Shown here: positions 42,947 through 51,823 of the stretch, piece after piece
Layout of the letters: every line of letters begins with the position of its first letter
Position numbering within the stretch: position 1 is the stretch's first letter
DNA from: Flavobacterium endophyticum
Lineage (GTDB): Bacteria > Bacteroidota > Bacteroidia > Flavobacteriales > Flavobacteriaceae
DNA: 64,000 nucleotides
Direction: 5' to 3'
Assembly: GCF_003634455.1 (NCBI RefSeq)
Contig: NZ_RBLC01000001.1
Coordinates: 2,002,417 to 2,066,416, forward strand
Made by a program: the position numbers and the translations under genes
Notes under the pieces: generated by a model
Database searches by the model: none
The model's input: only the letters and a program-made list of their open reading frames with translations
Told to the model about the DNA's origin: nothing

Positions 42947-45523
42947 TTAGAATGGGTAATTAATTCCAATATTTAATACAGAGTGTCCTAAATTGTAATC
43001 TTTGAACCATCGATCTCCGACTTCTTTAGCAGGATCATAGGTCTTAAAGCCTATGTCCAGACGAATCACGAAGAAGTTAAAATCATATCGGAATCCAAAT
43101 CCAGAACCTACCGCAATATTTTCTAGAGAGCGTATTCCCGTAAAGGTTGATTTAGGGTCTTTGACATTATCTAGGACGTTCCAGATGTTGCCTACATCTC
43201 CAAAAATGGCACCGTTTAATTTGCCCAGCATCTTAAATCGGAGTTCGACGCTGTATAAAAGTTTTAAGTTGGCTTCGTTAAAATCATTGATGCTACCGCT
43301 GCTTCCTGGACCTAATCCGTAGGATTGCCAAGCTCTATTGTCGTTAGAACCACCTGCAAAATAGCTTCGCGAAAAAGGAATGTTATCTGAATTACCATAA
43401 GGTATGGCGATACCCATAAAAGCTCTCATGGCCAAGACTCTGTTACTTGATAAATCCCAATGTTTTATAAAATCGAGTTCTCCTTTAATGTATTGGGAAT
43501 ATTCAATTTCGAGGATAGTTTTGTTACCAAGTGAGTTTTTTGGCTGATTTGCTAGATCCGAAAGCAGTCCCAAAAAGTTACCAGCAGATTCGATTTTCGT
43601 CTTGAAAATCCAAAAATTATTATCTAGAAGATCCGTTTTCGTGTTTTTTGTAAAAGTATAGCTGGAAGCAAAAATCAGGTTGTTTTCTGTCAGCCTTTCT
43701 TTTCTTTCAGAAATACTTTCAATAACTCTTAAATCTTCTGGTGTTGTTGTAATTGTAGGATTAGGGCCGATTACATCTTGGAGGAAGCCATTTGTTCCCG
43801 ACTCAATAATTAAGTTTCCGTTGCTGAAATAGTCAGGGTCAACCTGGCCTGAATAATCATTTGCCAATTGATTTAACCTTCCATACGACGAACGGTATAC
43901 ATTGAAATAATTCGCCTTGTTGATGTTTTTTACATATTGGATATTGAACAAGTCAAAACGTGAAGTCGTATTTCTTTTCGGAGTCCAGGTGTAATACATA
44001 GAGGCGGTCAGATTTTCTTTGTCCAGACCGATATTCTGCTGTTTTGCAAATCCGACACTGAAAATCGTGTTCGGAATCATATTCTTAGCAATGATTTTGT
44101 CGGTATTGAATGGCGAAAAAAAGCGAGGCACATTCAGCTTTATATCAGCACCGTATTCTGATAAATTGAAAAATACGTTATTGGGATTGGCGATTCCCAA
44201 ATCTGTTGAAGAACCAATATTTCCCCTAAGAGAAAGTTCCAAGGTTTCGGCACCGCGGAAAAGATTTCGAAAGGTTCCCGTCATGCTTCCCGAAATACCA
44301 AAATTTTGGATGTTAGAGTGGGTGACATCCGCAGAAGCGCCAAAACTAAATTTCTTTCTCGGAGTCAAGTAGATGTTGGCAATCAAGGATGACTCGTTGA
44401 CGTCTGTAGAATCTTCCACAAACTGGATATTTGGATAGTTGAAAACACGAAGGTTGTTCAAAGATCTTGATGTTGCAGTTCTTCTGAAATCAGCATAATT
44501 GCTTCCTTTGGAAATAAAAATAGCATCAGTCAGCGCTTTTGGACGGTAACGAAGTTTGTCTTTGCTGTAAATGTTGAAATTATTATAGGTAGCGCTATCT
44601 GCTACTTTCACCTTGTTGTTGCTTGAAGGGCTATCGGTAAAGATATTTACTTCGCTTATCTTATAGAGCTTGAAAGGTTTTACAACTGTCGTATCTCCAA
44701 CTCTGACGCTTCTGTCTGTTATCTTTAAATTGACATTCGTCTTATGGTTAGTATCAATCGAATCGCAGATAAAATTAATATTTGTCGGCTGAAAATAATA
44801 GGCCCCGTTATTTCTGAAGTTGGTTGTAATTCGTTCACGTTCTGCCTCAAAATTTACAGATCGGAATTGTTCCCCTGAAATGATTAAAGATTTGTTTTTA
44901 TTTTTTTCATACAAAGAATCCAATGCTGGTGTTGCAATCTGTCTTGATAACGAGTCGATGATATAAGGCTTTCCTGTAATTACGGTATATTGTATCTGTC
45001 CTTTCTTATTAGGAAGCGTATCTATCTTATATGAAGTTTTTACGTTAAAAAATCCATTGTTGAAATAATAGGCACGTAACCTTGCCGTCGATTTTTTTGC
45101 CCTTGCTTCGTCAATGATAACAGGAGGCTCTCCGGTTCTTTTAAGAAAATTATGGATACCCGAGTAGAAAAAAGATTTTCCCAGACGTTCTACCTGCTTT
45201 TTAGAAAGTAATTTAGACAGCCTTTCGTATTTTTTTGGATTGGCCGCCATTTTTGCCTTGAAAGAAGAATCTGGATTTTGCTTTGCAAGATTATATAAAT
45301 TCAATCGCAAATTATATCCCAAAATCGTACTATTGGGCTTTTGATACAGAAGATTGCCGATGGCCTCATCTTTTGTTATCTCATCGTTTACGATGATTTC
45401 ATTCTTTTTTAAAAGCCTTTTTCCTTCTGGAACTCTTTTTACAGTGTTGCAGGCAGTCAATATAATTCCTATTAGAAATAATAGTGATATTTTTGTACTT
45501 ATCTTTTTCAAGTGTCGCGGCAT
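42947..45523 (-). CDS. tamL: TamL-type BamA-superfamily lipoprotein
   Basis: Members of this group are Omp85 proteins that insert or transport outer-membrane proteins; TamL is the Bacteroidota form with a lipid anchor. ATG 45523 gives 858 residues beginning with a lipoprotein signal whose lipobox is LTAC (Cys25). POTRA-like domains follow (about 30-400), with VPEGKRLLKKNEIIVND right after the anchor, and a C-terminal barrel with 'IPYGNSDNIPFSRSYFAGGSNDNRAWQSYGLG', written here in part as SRSYFAGGSNDNRAW, the usual Omp85 motif region. No tamB gene is next to it; the neighbours are trmH (divergent) and fbaA. Confidence 0.88.
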   Translation of the reverse strand: MPRHLKKISTKISLLFLIGIILTACNTVKRVPEGKRLLKKNEIIVNDEITKDEAIGNLLYQKPNSTILGYNLRLNLYNLAKQNPDSSFKAKMAANPKKYERLSKLLSKKQVERLGKSFFYSGIHNFLKRTGEPPVIIDEARAKKSTARLRAYYFNNGFFNVKTSYKIDTLPNKKGQIQYTVITGKPYIIDSLSRQIATPALDSLYEKNKNKSLIISGEQFRSVNFEAERERITTNFRNNGAYYFQPTNINFICDSIDTNHKTNVNLKITDRSVRVGDTTVVKPFKLYKISEVNIFTDSPSSNNKVKVADSATYNNFNIYSKDKLRYRPKALTDAIFISKGSNYADFRRTATSRSLNNLRVFNYPNIQFVEDSTDVNESSLIANIYLTPRKKFSFGASADVTHSNIQNFGISGSMTGTFRNLFRGAETLELSLRGNIGSSTDLGIANPNNVFFNLSEYGADIKLNVPRFFSPFNTDKIIAKNMIPNTIFSVGFAKQQNIGLDKENLTASMYYTWTPKRNTTSRFDLFNIQYVKNINKANYFNVYRSSYGRLNQLANDYSGQVDPDYFSNGNLIIESGTNGFLQDVIGPNPTITTTPEDLRVIESISERKERLTENNLIFASSYTFTKNTKTDLLDNNFWIFKTKIESAGNFLGLLSDLANQPKNSLGNKTILEIEYSQYIKGELDFIKHWDLSSNRVLAMRAFMGIAIPYGNSDNIPFSRSYFAGGSNDNRAWQSYGLGPGSSGSINDFNEANLKLLYSVELRFKMLGKLNGAIFGDVGNIWNVLDNVKDPKSTFTGIRSLENIAVGSGFGFRYDFNFFVIRLDIGFKTYDPAKEVGDRWFKDYNLGHSVLNIGINYPF

Positions 45524-45547
45524 ATTTAATTCAAAAATACATTTTTT

Positions 45548-46273
45548 ATGGTTAGTAAAAACCAAATAAAACTAATAACGAGCTTACAGCAAAAAAAATT
45601 CAGGAAGGAACATAAATTATTTTTTGCCGAAGGGAAAAAAGTGATTCAAGAATTGATCCATTCTAATTTTTCTCTGGAATATTTGTTTTCTACTGCTGCT
45701 GTTTTCCCTGGAATTGACCCTAAAAAGATACTCACTATTTCGGAAACTGAGTTAAAAAAAATAAGCGCGCTGACCACTCCGAATGATTGCCTTGCCGTTT
45801 TCAAGCAACCGGAATCCAAAAGTATAAATCCATCCGGATTGATTGTAGCTTTGGATGACATCCGCGATCCTGGGAATTTAGGGACGATAATACGATTATG
45901 TGATTGGTTTGGCATTACAGAATTGGTTTGTTCGGAAGAGACGGCAGATATTTATAATCCTAAAGTGGTTCAAGCTACCATGGGTTCTATCGCACGAGTA
46001 AATGTGAATTATGTAAACCTTGAAAAATTCATAAACGAAACCCAGCTGCCTGTTTTTGGTACTTTTATGGACGGTGAGAATATTTATAAATCCACACTTC
46101 CAAAAGAAGGAATCATTATCATGGGCAATGAAGCCAACGGAATTTCACCTGAGATTGAGAAAGTAGTTAAAAATAGACTTACGATTCCAAGATTTGGCGA
46201 TTTACAGCAGACAGAAAGCTTGAATGTGGCTACAGCAACCGCAATTATCTTAAGCGAATTTAAAAGAAATTAA
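45548..46273 (+). CDS. TrmH/SpoU-family RNA 2'-O-methyltransferase
   Basis: SpoU-class methyltransferases modify ribose 2'-OH of tRNA or 23S rRNA using SAM. The 241-residue protein has a short N-terminal substrate domain (FAEGKKVIQELI, 26-37) and the three knot motifs: DDIRDPGNLGTIIRLCDWFG, GNEANGIS and LTIPRFGDLQQTESLNVATA. That it acts on rRNA, like RlmB, is likely but not shown. The gene is divergent from tamL, with 24 bp between the starts, and converges on porT with only 3 bp between the stops. Confidence 0.92.
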   Translation: MVSKNQIKLITSLQQKKFRKEHKLFFAEGKKVIQELIHSNFSLEYLFSTAAVFPGIDPKKILTISETELKKISALTTPNDCLAVFKQPESKSINPSGLIVALDDIRDPGNLGTIIRLCDWFGITELVCSEETADIYNPKVVQATMGSIARVNVNYVNLEKFINETQLPVFGTFMDGENIYKSTLPKEGIIIMGNEANGISPEIEKVVKNRLTIPRFGDLQQTESLNVATATAIILSEFKRN

Positions 46274-46276
46274 ACT

Positions 46277-46981
46277 TTATTGGAAAGTAAAATTCACGAA
46301 AACGCCTCTCGTTCTCATCGCTTCGATGTTGCTTGTCCAAGGGCTGTTCGGGTCGTTGTCACGGATTAACTCGTCATTTAGCCCGAAAACGCCTCTAATA
46401 GAAGGAGAAAACTTGAAGTACTCTAAGTATAAGTCCACACCAAATCCTAATTCGTAGTTATTTGTCCATTGCTTCATTCGGAATCGGTTGTTCACGTTAT
46501 CTTCTTTAGATTTCGAATTACTTCCTAAGTTTAGAGAAGTTGAAACACCGCCAACTAAGAAAGGACGGACATTTCCTGTTCGTAAAGCAGAAAATTTTAC
46601 CAGCAAGGGGAAATGGATATACGTTGATTTTACTTGTCTCAAGGCATCGCTTTCATTGGCAAAGCCAGGGAAAAGCAAATCCCTCTGAGTATAATATAGT
46701 CCTGGTTCAAATCGTAGGTCGATATGTTCATGCAGTCTTAAGTTTCCAATAAGCCCTACATTGAAACCGGTAGTTCCTTTTACTTGGATGTCTTTTCCAG
46801 GCTCTTTATAGTCAAATTTGAAATCATAAGCGTTAAATCCAAGGAAATATCCCCAGTGGACGCGCTGCTTATCCCAGTTTTCCAAATTGATGATCGGATC
46901 CTTGCTGAATAGGTTGGTGCCGAACTGCGCTTGGCTATTCAGTGATAGGGATAGAAGAAGAATGGCAAATATTTTTTTCAT
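46277..46981 (-). CDS. porT: T9SS outer-membrane protein PorT
   Basis: PorT is an outer-membrane barrel needed for type IX secretion in Porphyromonas and F. johnsoniae. The 234-residue protein has a signal peptide (about 1-18, ending SQAQ) and an eight-strand-type barrel body: VHWGYFLGFNAYDFKFDY, GFNVGLIGNLRLHEHIDLRF, 'EPGLYYTQRDLLF' and a final strand ending FVNFTFQ. The wording and its place directly after ubiE (2 bp gap) fit the known flavobacterial ubiE-porT pair. This is the second T9SS component in the window. Confidence 0.9.
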   Translation of the reverse strand: MKKIFAILLLSLSLNSQAQFGTNLFSKDPIINLENWDKQRVHWGYFLGFNAYDFKFDYKEPGKDIQVKGTTGFNVGLIGNLRLHEHIDLRFEPGLYYTQRDLLFPGFANESDALRQVKSTYIHFPLLVKFSALRTGNVRPFLVGGVSTSLNLGSNSKSKEDNVNNRFRMKQWTNNYELGFGVDLYLEYFKFSPSIRGVFGLNDELIRDNDPNSPWTSNIEAMRTRGVFVNFTFQ

Positions 46982-46983
46982 AC

Positions 46984-47715
46984 TTATTTCTTAGATGCAG
47001 AATAAATTGTTGCGACTCCAAAAGTTTGTGGCTGATCTGCAACTTCTATAAACCCAATTTTTCTCAAAATATTGTTCAAGGCTTCTCCATAAGGAAAAAC
47101 TGAGGCTGATTCTGATAGATAGCCATAGGCGGCATTGTCTTTAGAGAATAGCTTTCCTATTAATGGGAGAATATTTTTTGTGTAGAAATTATATAACTGC
47201 TTGTAAGGTGATTTTGTCGGATTTGAAGTTTCTAAAATAACAAAAACTCCGTCTGGTTTCAAGACACGCAGGATTTCTGAAAGTCCTTTTTCGAGATGCT
47301 CAAAATTTCGAACTCCGAAAGCAACGGTGATAGCATCGAAGGAATTGTCTTCAAAAGGCATGTTTTCTGAATCTGCCTGAATCATTTCGATTTTGTCAGA
47401 AAGGTTTTTTGCTGCGATTTTTTTTCTCCCTACCTCCAGCATTCCGGCCGAAATATCAAGGCCGATAATTTTTGCAGCATTGGTCTGAGAAAGTAAAATG
47501 GCCAAGTCTCCAGTTCCTGTGGCAATATCTAGAATTGTATCTGGCTTTTTTGTAGCTACGATTTTCAATACTTTTTTACGCCATTTGATATCAATACCAA
47601 AAGAGATGACGCGGTTCAATCCATCATATTTTCCAGAAATCGTGTCGAACATTTGTTCAACCTGTTCTTTTTTTCCTAACGACGAATCTTTATAGGGAGT
47701 GATATTCTCTGACAT
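46984..47715 (-). CDS. ubiE: demethylmenaquinone methyltransferase
   Basis: This enzyme makes menaquinone from demethylmenaquinone with SAM; flavobacteria use menaquinone. ATG 47715 ([12 protein letters not shown]) gives 243 residues; the earlier ATG at 47733 would lie inside the -7 box. SAM motif [16 protein letters not shown], then 'VGRKKIA' and [20 protein letters not shown] are UbiE/MenG landmarks. porT follows with a 2-bp gap, so the two are co-transcribed. Confidence 0.95.
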   Translation of the reverse strand: MSENITPYKDSSLGKKEQVEQMFDTISGKYDGLNRVISFGIDIKWRKKVLKIVATKKPDTILDIATGTGDLAILLSQTNAAKIIGLDISAGMLEVGRKKIAAKNLSDKIEMIQADSENMPFEDNSFDAITVAFGVRNFEHLEKGLSEILRVLKPDGVFVILETSNPTKSPYKQLYNFYTKNILPLIGKLFSKDNAAYGYLSESASVFPYGEALNNILRKIGFIEVADQPQTFGVATIYSASKK

Positions 47716-47730
47716 TTTCAATAGTTTGCG

Positions 47731-47760
47731 CAAAGATAAACTATTCTTATGCGATTACAA
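47731..47760 (-). promoter_or_regulatory. promoter of ubiE-porT
   Basis: Minus strand TTG (47758-47760), 19 nt spacer, then TATCTTTG (47731-47738). Both elements and the spacing fit the Flavobacterium promoter consensus. This would start transcription about 10 nt before ATG 47715 and rules out ATG 47733. Confidence 0.65.
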
Positions 47761-47914
47761 AAACATCGTTCGATATGCGTTTAGGGTATTGCAAAATCAA
47801 ATGAACAAAAGGTCACTAAATTAGGTTAGATAAAAATTTACCAGAATTAGGCGATTGTGCCGCATTTATATATTATGCAATTTTACACCATGTTAAACAA
47901 TTAAATTCAATAGC

Positions 47915-48232
47915 ATGTTTTCAAGACTATTAATAGCGGAACTGAAATGGATACTACTGGCACTAGCTATCTCATTTTTTCTTGTGAACAGTATCAACGG
48001 CGGAGTTTTTAGGAATGACGCTGAAATTGGGGTGCCACAAACGTTCTTAGGGTTAAATTTGTTTTTGGAAATTTTAGTTTTTTTCGTTTTTAGTACCTTT
48101 GTGGTATTTGGTATTAAAGGCTTTTTTGAGATGTATTCTCGAAAATTTGCCAATGTCATTATCTTCATCTCTGGAGTTTTGATGGCGGCACTAATATTTA
48201 TTTTAAGTTATCAGATACTGTCTATAGAATAA
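47915..48232 (+). CDS. small three-helix membrane protein, function unknown
   Basis: A 105-residue protein with three hydrophobic helices (about 8-26, 48-68, 80-100) joined by short polar loops; the first loop holds NGGVFRNDAEIGVPQTF. No motif gives a function. It stands alone between the divergent ubiE promoter and a strong terminator, so it is its own transcription unit. Confidence 0.6.
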   Translation: MFSRLLIAELKWILLALAISFFLVNSINGGVFRNDAEIGVPQTFLGLNLFLEILVFFVFSTFVVFGIKGFFEMYSRKFANVIIFISGVLMAALIFILSYQILSIE

Positions 48233-48269
48233 GCTATTATCTAGAGAACCTATTGAAAGTTTAACTAGA

Positions 48270-48300
48270 CATCCTGAAATTTTTTTCAGGATGTTTTTTT
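48270..48300. terminator. terminator after the three-helix protein gene
   Basis: CATCCTGAAA and TTTCAGGATG pair across a T loop, then a seven-T run on plus. It lies just beyond the folA stop and so may also serve that convergent gene weakly. Confidence 0.82.
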
Positions 48301-48302
48301 TG

Positions 48303-48785
48303 CTATTTTCTGGCGTAAGTCTGGTAGCTGAAATCAACTAAATGTTTTTCATCGGTAGGATGATATTCTTCCGAAATCAGTTCCCATTCATTTCTGTCTA
48401 TTTCTGGGAAAAAAGCATCGGCCTCAAAAGATTCGTGGACTCTCGTAAGTTCGATAATATCTGTGAAAGGCATTCCCAAGTTGTAAATCTCGCCGCCTCC
48501 AATGATAAACACATCTTCCTCTTTAGGGCAGGCTTCGATGGCGTTTTCCATACTGTCGACCACAATGCATCCGGCAGGATTGTATCCTTTTTGACGGGTT
48601 ATGATGACATGTGTACGGTTGGGTAATGGTTTCGGGAAGCTTTCAAACGTTTTTCTTCCCATGATGATATAATGTCCTGAAGTAATTTCTTTAAATCTTT
48701 TAAAATCGTCTGGCAAATGCCAAAGTAGGTTGTTGTCTTTGCCTAAAGCATTATTTTCTGCAGCAGCAGCAATTATAGTAATCAT
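48303..48785 (-). CDS. folA: dihydrofolate reductase
   Basis: DHFR reduces dihydrofolate to tetrahydrofolate with NADPH. The 160-residue protein has IIAAAAENNALGKDNNLLWHL (given in part: AENNALGKDNNLLWHLPDD), GHYIIMGRKTFESF, and VFIIGGGEIYNLGMP, all family landmarks, at normal length. It is 14 bp after the 2TM-domain gene and in the same strand block as thyA, whose reaction makes the dihydrofolate that this enzyme recycles. Confidence 0.97.
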   Translation of the reverse strand: MITIIAAAAENNALGKDNNLLWHLPDDFKRFKEITSGHYIIMGRKTFESFPKPLPNRTHVIITRQKGYNPAGCIVVDSMENAIEACPKEEDVFIIGGGEIYNLGMPFTDIIELTRVHESFEADAFFPEIDRNEWELISEEYHPTDEKHLVDFSYQTYARK

Positions 48786-48799
48786 TAGGATTGCGTATT

Positions 48800-49138
48800 T
48801 TAAGATTGGGTATTATTGTCCACTTTAGACTGCAATTGCTGTATTTTTCGTTCTTGTTTGGCGACAAGCTTGTCAATTTGGGCTCTTTCCCAGTTTTTAT
48901 TCATGAAGCTGTCGGTAATAAACACGCGGATAAAGTGAAGAATAAAAATAAATGCCCAAATGAGTATGGCCCATACATCCCAATTCGAGCCAGGATAGAT
49001 ATCAAGGTCTAAAACTCTGTGAATGATGACGAAAAAAATGCTTCCGACAAAAAATAAGACAAAGTGAAAATACAAGCGCTTTTTCTGCTTCATCCTGCCG
49101 CGGGCATATTCGTAGAGTTCATGTTGGTTATTTTCCAT
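48800..49138 (-). CDS. 2TM-domain protein
   Basis: A 112-residue protein with two membrane helices (about 24-41 and 53-75) in the arrangement of the '2TM' domain: an Arg/Lys-rich start YEYARGRMKQKKRLYFHF, a loop with NWDVWAILIWAF, and a charged helical C-terminal tail (about 80-112) that may form a coiled coil. In Bacteroidota these domains often sit with histidine kinases; none is here. It is 14 bp before folA on the same strand, so likely co-transcribed with it. Function unknown. Confidence 0.75.
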   Translation of the reverse strand: MENNQHELYEYARGRMKQKKRLYFHFVLFFVGSIFFVIIHRVLDLDIYPGSNWDVWAILIWAFIFILHFIRVFITDSFMNKNWERAQIDKLVAKQERKIQQLQSKVDNNTQS

Positions 49139-49211
49139 ACAATAGAAATTTGATTTTAAAGATAGGATTTATTTTTAAAATTAAAAAATAGGGTGTGGAA
49201 AGAATGTTTTA

Positions 49212-50150
49212 TTATTCAAAGCTGAGCGCAATCGGAAGGGCGAAGGAAACTCTAGCAAACATTCCTCTAACTTTTCCTGGTTTCCAATCTTTATACGCTT
49301 TTACAACACGAATTCCTTCACGGTCTAATTTTTCGTCTAGACTTTTCACTACCTTTATGTCGGCAACGGAACCGTCTTTTTCAATGACAAAACTTAGCAT
49401 TATCTTGCCTTTAAGCGTACCGTTTATTCTTCCGGGATTATAATTTTTAGAGACAAACTTATAGAAATCTTGTATTCCTTTATAAGGTTGGGGAGTTTCT
49501 ATGATTTTTGTGTACGGATATTTTTTATGGTCTGCGTCGGTAGTTTCGCCCGAAACAAAATTTCCTTCTTCATAAATTTCTACAAATGAAATTTTAGCAT
49601 CTGGGTTACTGCCTTTCCATTCGCCTTCTTTCAGGCCGTTTTTTATTGCGCCGCTAAATTTTGCTCCGTAAGATTCGTCTTCATAAGTTCCATTTCCATC
49701 TTTGACGGTCTGTTTTCCCTTAGCATCATAAAATTGGTTGATTCTTAAATTGCCGACTGATTTTTCGGTTTCAAAATATTCGCCATCCATTTCCAATTTT
49801 CCGTTTTCATGCCAAGTTTTGTGAGGGCCGGTTGGAGTTGATTTATTATAGCTTCCTTCGCTTTTCTTGTTGCCGTTTTCATAATAGGTGGTGAATTTGC
49901 CTATTTTGTTGAAACCAAGACTATCGACAGTTTTTCCTTCGCCGTATAATTTTCCTGAGCGGTAATAATTTTTTACATCGTAGGTTTCGCTCGGGATATT
50001 GTAATTTTTTACGATTTTAAAATATTTATAATCTTCTTTGTCCGTTGAACGCTCCAAAGAATCTAAAAAAATCTTTTTATCGCTTCCGTTTTGGGCCAAT
50101 AGAAAAACAGGCATCATTAAAAATAATGCTGAAAGTAGAGTCGATTTCAT
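49212..50150 (-). CDS. secreted MORN-repeat protein with TonB C-terminal domain
   Basis: ATG 50150 (MKSTLLSALFLM) gives 312 residues with a signal peptide (about 1-20, ending LLAQ); the longer frame from 50234 overlaps thyA. The middle (about 70-210) has YwqK/MORN-type repeats such as YYENGNKKSEGSYNKS and TWHENGKLEMDGEYF. The end (about 225-312) is a TonB C-terminal fold with GKIMLSFVIEKDGSVADIKVV. It has no transmembrane anchor and no Pro-rich linker, so it is not a working TonB in the normal sense. It starts 19 bp after thyA. Role unknown; the TonB fold may bind protein or peptidoglycan. Confidence 0.8.
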   Translation of the reverse strand: MKSTLLSALFLMMPVFLLAQNGSDKKIFLDSLERSTDKEDYKYFKIVKNYNIPSETYDVKNYYRSGKLYGEGKTVDSLGFNKIGKFTTYYENGNKKSEGSYNKSTPTGPHKTWHENGKLEMDGEYFETEKSVGNLRINQFYDAKGKQTVKDGNGTYEDESYGAKFSGAIKNGLKEGEWKGSNPDAKISFVEIYEEGNFVSGETTDADHKKYPYTKIIETPQPYKGIQDFYKFVSKNYNPGRINGTLKGKIMLSFVIEKDGSVADIKVVKSLDEKLDREGIRVVKAYKDWKPGKVRGMFARVSFALPIALSFE

Positions 50151-50169
50151 GAAAAAATAGGAATTAATT

Positions 50170-50994
50170 TTAAACAGCAACTGCGCCTTTGATGTGTGGG
50201 TGCGGTTCATAACCTTCCAAAGTAAAATCTTCAAATTTAAAGTCGAAAATATTTTTGACTTCCGGATTTAGAATCATTTTTGGAAGCGGTTTCGGGTCGC
50301 GGGAAAGCTGTAACTCTAATTGTTCGATATGATTGTTGTAAATGTGCGCATCACCAAAAGTATGGATGAAGTCTCCTGGTTTCAAATCACATACTTGTGC
50401 AATCATCAAGGTCAACAGTGCGTAAGAAGCAATGTTGAACGGAACGCCCAAAAAGATATCAGCGCTTCTTTGGTATAATTGGCAGGATAATTTTCCGTCG
50501 GCTACATAAAATTGGAAAAAAGCATGGCATGGCGGAAGCGCAACTTTTCCGTTGGCTACATTTTCTGCGAAAGATTTTGAAGTATCAGGCAAAACAGAAG
50601 GGTTCCATGCTGAAACTAGCATTCTCCTGCTATTCGGATTTGTTTTTAGTATTTCGATCAACTCAGTAATTTGGTCGATTTCTTCGCTGTTCCAGTTTCG
50701 CCATTGGTGTCCATAAACAGGTCCTAGCTCTCCATCTTCGTTTGCCCAATCATCCCAGATTTTTACTCCGTTTTCTTTTAGGTAAGCAATATTGGTTTCG
50801 CCTTTTAAAAACCACAATAATTCGTGGACAATAGACTTGAGATGTAATTTTTTGGTAGTAACCATAGGAAAGCCTTCGGCCAAATCAAAACGCATCTGAT
50901 AGCCAAAAACACTTTTTGTACCGGTTCCGGTTCTGTCTCCTTTTTGCGTTCCTGTTTCAAGAACGTGTTTTACTAGGTCTAAATATTGTTGCAT
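50170..50994 (-). CDS. thyA: thymidylate synthase
   Basis: ThyA makes dTMP from dUMP, turning methylene-tetrahydrofolate into dihydrofolate. The 274-residue protein has [14 protein letters not shown] (18-31), [11 protein letters not shown], the catalytic Cys156 in [10 protein letters not shown], and the end [10 protein letters not shown] that is nearly universal in the family. It lies upstream of the TonB/MORN gene and, further on, folA, all on one strand. Confidence 0.98.
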   Translation of the reverse strand: MQQYLDLVKHVLETGTQKGDRTGTGTKSVFGYQMRFDLAEGFPMVTTKKLHLKSIVHELLWFLKGETNIAYLKENGVKIWDDWANEDGELGPVYGHQWRNWNSEEIDQITELIEILKTNPNSRRMLVSAWNPSVLPDTSKSFAENVANGKVALPPCHAFFQFYVADGKLSCQLYQRSADIFLGVPFNIASYALLTLMIAQVCDLKPGDFIHTFGDAHIYNNHIEQLELQLSRDPKPLPKMILNPEVKNIFDFKFEDFTLEGYEPHPHIKGAVAV

Positions 50995-51042
50995 CTTTTC
51001 TGACTTTAGGCTTGAGTTTTACTGGGTTCTTTGCGAAATTAT

Positions 51043-51669
51043 TTAAGATTCTCTTTTGCTAATTTCGTCTCGAATTTTCGCGGCTTTTTCATAATCTTCA
51101 TTTTGGACGGCTGTTTCTAGCTGTTCATGAAGTTCTGATAAGCTGAATTTGGTGTATGCTTCTCCCGCTTCGTTTGATTCTTCCATTCCAAAGGTTTCGG
51201 GGTTTGAAAGCACATCGTCTAATTCTTGGCTTTGGTTTTCGGTTTCTTGCGGATTCGTTTTCAAGAAAATTCCAGCTTTGTCCAAAATGTTCTTGTAAGT
51301 GAAAATCGGAGCGCTGAAACGCAGTGCCAAAGCTATGGCGTCTGAAGTTCGGGCATCAATGATTTCCTCAATTTTATCTCTTTCACAAATAATACTGGAA
51401 TAAAAAACGCCGTCGACAAGCTTGTGGATGATTACCTGCTTGACGACAATATCAAATCTTTCAGCGAAATTTTTGAATAAGTCATGAGTCAGCGGCCTTG
51501 GCGGTTTTATTTCTTTTTCTAAGGCAATAGCAATTGATTGAGCCTCAAAAGCACCAATAACAATCGGTAGTTTTCGCTCTCCGTCCACTTCATTTAAAAT
51601 CAGCGCATAGGCGCCATTCTGTGTTTGGCTGTATGAAATTCCTTTTATGGTTAGTTTTACTAAACTCAT
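51043..51669 (-). CDS. bifunctional nuclease (DUF151) with UVR domain
   Basis: The 208-residue protein has an N-terminal bifunctional-nuclease domain (about 1-135) with LPIVIGAFEAQSIAIALE and DARTSDAIALALRF, both landmarks, an acidic linker rich in Glu and Gln (about 138-165), and a C-terminal UVR motif (about 170-205, LHEQLETAVQNEDYEKAAKI), which in UvrB contacts UvrC and elsewhere mediates protein contacts. The family has DNase and RNase activity in plants; in bacteria its role is poorly known. It is 48 bp before thyA, on the same strand. Confidence 0.88.
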   Translation of the reverse strand: MSLVKLTIKGISYSQTQNGAYALILNEVDGERKLPIVIGAFEAQSIAIALEKEIKPPRPLTHDLFKNFAERFDIVVKQVIIHKLVDGVFYSSIICERDKIEEIIDARTSDAIALALRFSAPIFTYKNILDKAGIFLKTNPQETENQSQELDDVLSNPETFGMEESNEAGEAYTKFSLSELHEQLETAVQNEDYEKAAKIRDEISKRES

Positions 51670-51739
51670 TATTAAGGTCTATGTTTGTTTTTTGTTGTTT
51701 TCTAAAATGAATGGCTTTTAGTGATTGTAAAAAGCTTTA

Positions 51740-51796
51740 AAAAAATGAAAAAGGGCTATCTAAACTCGGATATTCCTATCTAAATTTAGATAGCCC
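51740..51796 (-). terminator. etfA terminator with alternative pairing
   Basis: On minus, GGGCTATCTAAA (51785-51796) pairs with TTTAGATAGCCC (51753-51764) across a 20-nt loop and runs into a T-rich tract (51740-51752). The loop holds a second copy of the right arm, so the left arm can also form an 18-bp perfect palindrome (51776-51793). Confidence 0.75.
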
Positions 51797-51823
51797 TAAT
51801 ATGGGCACAATTTAAAAAATTAT

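Noticed and set aside
45523-45565. Longer start for tamL at 45565
   Set aside because: It would put 14 residues in front of a clear lipoprotein signal and run into the start of the divergent methyltransferase gene.
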